From contig CAIVHJ010000233.1 of assembly GCA_903905665.1 (NCBI GenBank), positions 1 through 8,860 on the forward strand: a DNA stretch of 8,860 nucleotides, read 5' to 3'. This DNA comes from an uncultured Phycisphaerales bacterium. GTDB taxonomy: Bacteria > Planctomycetota > Phycisphaerae > UBA1845 > CAIVHJ01. Below are positions 6,469-8,860 of the stretch, one piece after another; the stretch's first letter is position 1; every line of letters begins with the position of its first letter. Made by a program: the position numbers and the translations under genes. The notes beneath the pieces are model-generated. The model made no database searches. It was not told where the DNA came from and worked only from the letters and a program-made list of their open reading frames with translations.

Positions 6469-6475
6469 TAAGTTC

Positions 6476-6650
6476 TTCCGCCATTCCACATTCCGCAATC
6501 CGAATTCCGCATTCACGGCCCGTCGTGCGTCATCCTTAATTTTCCATTTTCAATTCGTAATTCGTAATTCGTAACTCGTAATTCATCGCTCATCATTCAT
6601 CCTTCGTCGTTCAAAGAAGGTCTTAGTGTTTAGTCGTTAGTTTCTAGTTT
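6476..6650 (+). repeat. 25-unit phase-locked heptamer array filling the gap after the second GspG-like gene
   Basis: About 25 consecutive 7-bp units without a phase break. ATTCCGC types (6476-6517) lead into GCCCGTC, GTGCGTC, ATCCTTA, ATTTTCC and ATTTTCA. Three ATTCGTA and one ACTCGTA (6553-6580) follow, then ATTCATC types (6581-6608), and finally TTAGTNN and CTAGTTT (6623-6650). The last unit leads into the TAG stop of the upstream gene. This covers nearly the whole gap to the GspH-like gene; I see no gene or promoter in it. Confidence 0.88.
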
Positions 6651-7670
6651 CTAGGGCACTTTGATTTCCTTCACTTTGTCCCTGAAGGCGTCGTCGATGT
6701 ACACGTTGTCGTCCTGCCACTTGCCGTTGGTTTTCTCCGGATTATCAAACACAGGTTTGCCAGCGGTAACGGAACCTAATACGGTATCTTTATACTGCTC
6801 ATCCAGCGTCTGCTTGGCTGACAATTGTTCCACGCCGTCAGGACCATAGGACACCAACACCGGACGGTTTTGATTCTGATGAGTTAATTTCCATGAAATC
6901 CAACCATGCGAGGTCACTTTGGTTGTATCAAAATCACCCAGCGTATTATGAGTGTCATCTTCCTTCAGATAGCCGGCTGAAAAATATTCCAGCGGATGAC
7001 CCCATGTATCAACAAGATATTGAACATCCTGATCAACCATAGGTTTGAAGGCGGAACCATCACCCGGGTTGGTATCGAAGAATTCCGTTGTCGTCGGAGT
7101 CGTTTGGCGGAAGCGGCTGGAGATTCCCTCGTAGATCACGCGGGTTTTGTCGTTGTTGCGCAAAGCAAACACCATCGCCCGAATCCCGCCGAAAGCAACA
7201 TAGCCGCCGTTGGGGTCCGAAACTTCATCAGTGAGGTTACTCACGACAAACGGCGCGGGTCTGTAATAAGTTCCCAGTCCCCCCGGCATCAAGTTCGGCA
7301 TTCCAGAAAAAGCACCCGCCCCTTTGCCATGCTTGGCTCCGGTCGGGGGATCAGGTGTGTACGCCATCAGGTCATCGGGAGGGAAGTTGTTATATCGTTT
7401 GACGGCTTCTTTGACTTTGACGTAGGGTTTTTCCTCGGCGTAGGTTTTGATCGCGTCGTCGAGTTGCGTCAGGAGGAACTGTGTGTCTTTCACTTTGGAA
7501 TGGGTCACGACCGACTGCCCAATCAGCAGAATCATGCTGATCAGTAACCCGATGATCCCCACCACGATCAGCATCTCGACCAGAGTGAAGGCATAGGACT
7601 GAGGACTGTGGACTGAGGGCCGAGCAAGCATATCCTGAAGCGCCTGATTCTTGATGTTTGGAACTCGCAT
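6651..7670 (-). CDS. GspG-like major pseudopilin, second tandem copy
   Basis: Predicted pseudopilus shaft-type subunit. YA|FTLVE gives cleavage at 27/28 with Glu5 at residue 32; the helix MLIVVGIIGLLISMILLI follows. DTWGHPLEY (221-229) matches the GspG motif D-P-W-G-N-P-x-x-Y, and SYGPDG (274-279) matches the C-terminal G-x-D-G of GspG. It lies 22 nt downstream of the first GspG-like gene, and both carry the motif at nearly the same residue, so they look like paralogues. At 339 residues it is over twice the classical length. Start ATG 7670 has GAGG 7 nt upstream; ATG 7631 would leave a 14-residue leader. Either way the repeat-coded SVHSPQS is translated. The mature N-terminus is secure; subunit role (major or accessory) is inferred. 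Confidence 0.85.
   Translation of the reverse strand: MRVPNIKNQALQDMLARPSVHSPQSYAFTLVEMLIVVGIIGLLISMILLIGQSVVTHSKVKDTQFLLTQLDDAIKTYAEEKPYVKVKEAVKRYNNFPPDDLMAYTPDPPTGAKHGKGAGAFSGMPNLMPGGLGTYYRPAPFVVSNLTDEVSDPNGGYVAFGGIRAMVFALRNNDKTRVIYEGISSRFRQTTPTTTEFFDTNPGDGSAFKPMVDQDVQYLVDTWGHPLEYFSAGYLKEDDTHNTLGDFDTTKVTSHGWISWKLTHQNQNRPVLVSYGPDGVEQLSAKQTLDEQYKDTVLGSVTAGKPVFDNPEKTNGKWQDDNVYIDDAFRDKVKEIKVP
7596..7623 (+). repeat. GGACTGA array in second GspG-like leader
   Basis: Four units: GGACTGA, GGACTGT, GGACTGA, GGGCCGA. Encodes PSVHSPQS, ending one codon before the Ala of the cleavage site. Confidence 0.9.
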
Positions 7671-7677
7671 GTTTGAA

Positions 7678-7681
7678 CCTC
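7678..7681 (-). promoter_or_regulatory. Shine-Dalgarno of second GspG-like gene
   Basis: GAGG on the minus strand, 7 nt before ATG 7670, formed by the end of the inverted heptamer repeat. It could be masked by the hairpin with 7595-7611. Confidence 0.55.
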
Positions 7682-7694
7682 AGTCCTCAGTCCT
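7678..7694 (-). repeat. Inverted GGACTGA repeat carrying stop and Shine-Dalgarno
   Basis: Two GGACTGA units on the minus strand, opposite in orientation to every other array of this family here. They overlap the TAG of the first GspG-like gene and end in GAGG (7678-7681), 7 nt before the ATG of the second. They pair with 7595-7611 at 16 of 17 bases, leaving a 66-nt loop. Confidence 0.85.
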
Positions 7695-8796
7695 ACTTCT
7701 TGAAGTTCGTCACGTCGTCGTCGGTTCCCCACAACGCATCAGGACCGGGACTGATCAGAATGTACGAATCCTTGTTCACCGGCTCGTTGCGCACCGTAAT
7801 CTTCTGGTCCCAGATATAACGCACGAAGGTACTCTTAAATGTGTTATTGACGTCGGCTAAATCAGTTGTAGGAGTCATCGTCCCCGGATTTGTCGGTAGA
7901 TACAATTTGTGATCATTACCTGATCCGAGATCCATACCGGCTAACAGCCCGTCGCCCTCATCTCGAGCCGTACCCGAATCCGAGCCTGCATTCTTGATTT
8001 GCTCTCCCGTATACAACCGATTATCCGCCTGGTCGTACACACCAAACTTCACCGTAGCGGCGGTTCGATCCGTCACAATGGATGAAGCGCCCACGCGCGC
8101 CCGATAATAAAGAATGGGATAACCGAATCCATCGAGCACGAAACTGGTTTTGTCATAATTCGATGCGCTCCCGTGATGACCCGGAGGATAACTGCTTCGG
8201 TCCGTCTTCTTTGGCTTGAGAGTATCCAGAGCAAAATCCTGCATCTTGGCAATCTTGGTTTTGCCGATGTCGATGAATGGTCCATACCGTTTGTGAAGCG
8301 GCTGGGCCTGACTATTGAGGTCATATAAACCCGGATTTATCGGGGTATCGTTCATCTCCATATGAGTATCATTCCACCAGAGTCCGTCATTGTTGATATC
8401 CTTGAAACCGGGTGTCCCCAGAAAATCGGCCCCTGCAAGTGCCCAGAGCAGCAAATTGGCCCCCGTGATCGAAATAGGAGTTGGCGTACCCATTGATGAA
8501 CCAGGTACGGTCGGATTGGCCGTCCAATTTCCCTTGAATTCATTCACGTTTGCCGTCGGATCGGCATCCGAGGCTGACGGTGGATAGGGATCACCGGTGG
8601 CGTTGCGATAGGTTTCGAGTCCGCCGGAAATGGCATTGAAGACGGCGGTGGTTTCGGCGTTTCGGGCGCTGGTGCGCACGGCATGAATCGACGGCAGCAA
8701 AATCGCCACCAGAATCCCGATGATCCCAATGACCACCAGCAATTCGACCAACGTGAAAGCGGGAAGCACCCTTCTCGATGATAATCTGTTTCTCAT
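7693..8796 (-). CDS. GspG-like major pseudopilin, first gene of the visible cluster
   Basis: Predicted pseudopilus shaft subunit. PA|FTLVE gives cleavage at 13/14 with Glu5 at residue 18; the helix LLVVIGIIGILVAILLPSI runs to about residue 37. The short basic leader MRNRLSSRRVLPA is the only one here without repeats or palindromes, so it probably shows the ancestral form. DGFGYPILYY (222-231) corresponds to the GspG D-P-W-G-N-P-x-x-Y motif. The C-terminal SPGPDALWGTDDDVTNF (349-365) matches the acidic calcium-site region of GspG. DINNDG near residue 130 is another possible metal loop. At 367 residues it is well above the usual 140. ATG 8796 is supported by AGGGAG 7 nt upstream. The planctomycete DUF1559 family was considered, but the sequence after the helix lacks its usual AAR-RxxC-xNNLKQ segment. 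Confidence 0.88.
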   Translation of the reverse strand: MRNRLSSRRVLPAFTLVELLVVIGIIGILVAILLPSIHAVRTSARNAETTAVFNAISGGLETYRNATGDPYPPSASDADPTANVNEFKGNWTANPTVPGSSMGTPTPISITGANLLLWALAGADFLGTPGFKDINNDGLWWNDTHMEMNDTPINPGLYDLNSQAQPLHKRYGPFIDIGKTKIAKMQDFALDTLKPKKTDRSSYPPGHHGSASNYDKTSFVLDGFGYPILYYRARVGASSIVTDRTAATVKFGVYDQADNRLYTGEQIKNAGSDSGTARDEGDGLLAGMDLGSGNDHKLYLPTNPGTMTPTTDLADVNNTFKSTFVRYIWDQKITVRNEPVNKDSYILISPGPDALWGTDDDVTNFKK

Positions 8797-8803
8797 GTCA
8801 CAA

Positions 8804-8809
8804 CTCCCT
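8804..8809 (-). promoter_or_regulatory. Shine-Dalgarno of first GspG-like gene
   Basis: AGGGAG on the minus strand, 7 nt before ATG 8796. It is the most canonical site in the window and fixes the start. Confidence 0.8.
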
Positions 8810-8826
8810 TTTCAAATCCAACGAAA

Positions 8827-8860
8827 GAGAAAAGTTAAAAGAGAAAAGCAAAAAACAAAA
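8827..8860 (+). repeat. A-rich heptamer-like stretch upstream of the cluster
   Basis: GAGAAAA, GTTAAAA, GAGAAAA, GCAAAAA and ACAAAA fit a 7-bp period, but low complexity weakens this. It ends at the window edge. I see no convincing promoter in 8797-8860. Confidence 0.4.

Noticed and set aside
5906..6574. 222-codon plus-strand frame with FHFQFSIFNF repeats
   Set aside because: Shadow of the GspH-like gene extended by stop-free heptamers; the hydrophobic tail is repeat translation, not a membrane domain.
6476..6650. CRISPR array
   Set aside because: Units are 7 bp and contiguous, with no unique spacers and no long direct repeat.
7693..8796. DUF1559-family prepilin of planctomycetes
   Set aside because: The N-terminus is similar, but the AAR-RxxC-xNNLKQ segment is missing, while the GspG-type D-x-x-G-x-P-x-x-Y and C-terminal acidic motif are present.

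Overview
The window is a stretch of one minus-strand gene cluster coding for a set of type II secretion / type IV-like pseudopilins. Six consecutive genes read right to left: two tandem GspG-like genes (8796-7693 and 7670-6651), a GspH-like gene (6424-5498), a GspI/PilV-like gene (5414-3834), a GspJ/PilW-like gene (3708-1357), and a GspK/PilX-like gene that starts at about 1301 and runs off the left edge. This is the G-H-I-J-K order of classical gsp operons. The first five carry the prepilin peptidase and N-methylation motif A|F-[ST]-L-[VT]-E followed by a hydrophobic helix; the sixth has the Glu5-less helix and a GspK-type GGRVNIN segment. Spacing is 22 to about 230 nt and no clear terminator is visible, so co-transcription is likely. 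No plus-strand gene is convincing.

The likely source is a member of the Planctomycetota or a related lineage. The grounds are the Phe-Thr-Leu-Val-Glu pseudopilins with Ala rather than Gly before the cleavage site, their large size (two to four times that of proteobacterial counterparts), and the roughly 50% GC sequence with abundant short repeats. This is inference, not proof.

The unusual content is the repeat system between and inside the genes. Almost every base outside the mature protein-coding parts belongs to a 7-bp repeat array (GGACTGA, TTCGTAA, TTTTCCA, CGTTCGT, GCAATCC, GTNNTAG and drifting variants), a 9-bp array, or a perfect palindrome. The arrays sit at two places: right after stop codons, and inside the open reading frames just upstream of the prepilin cleavage site. 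There they are translated into leader peptides such as SPQSSVLSP, NYELRITNYEL and MENGKWK. In the GspK-like gene the array supplies the Shine-Dalgarno sequence, the start codon and most of a 67-residue leader. In effect each mature pseudopilin sequence is bracketed by repeats.

The expected function of the proteins is assembly of an envelope-spanning pseudopilus, with the GspG-like proteins as the shaft and the H/I/J/K-like proteins as the minor tip complex. The repeats may be neutral insertions tolerated in a disposable leader, contingency loci that switch frame, or recombination borders that let pseudopilin cassettes be swapped. The sequence alone cannot decide between these.
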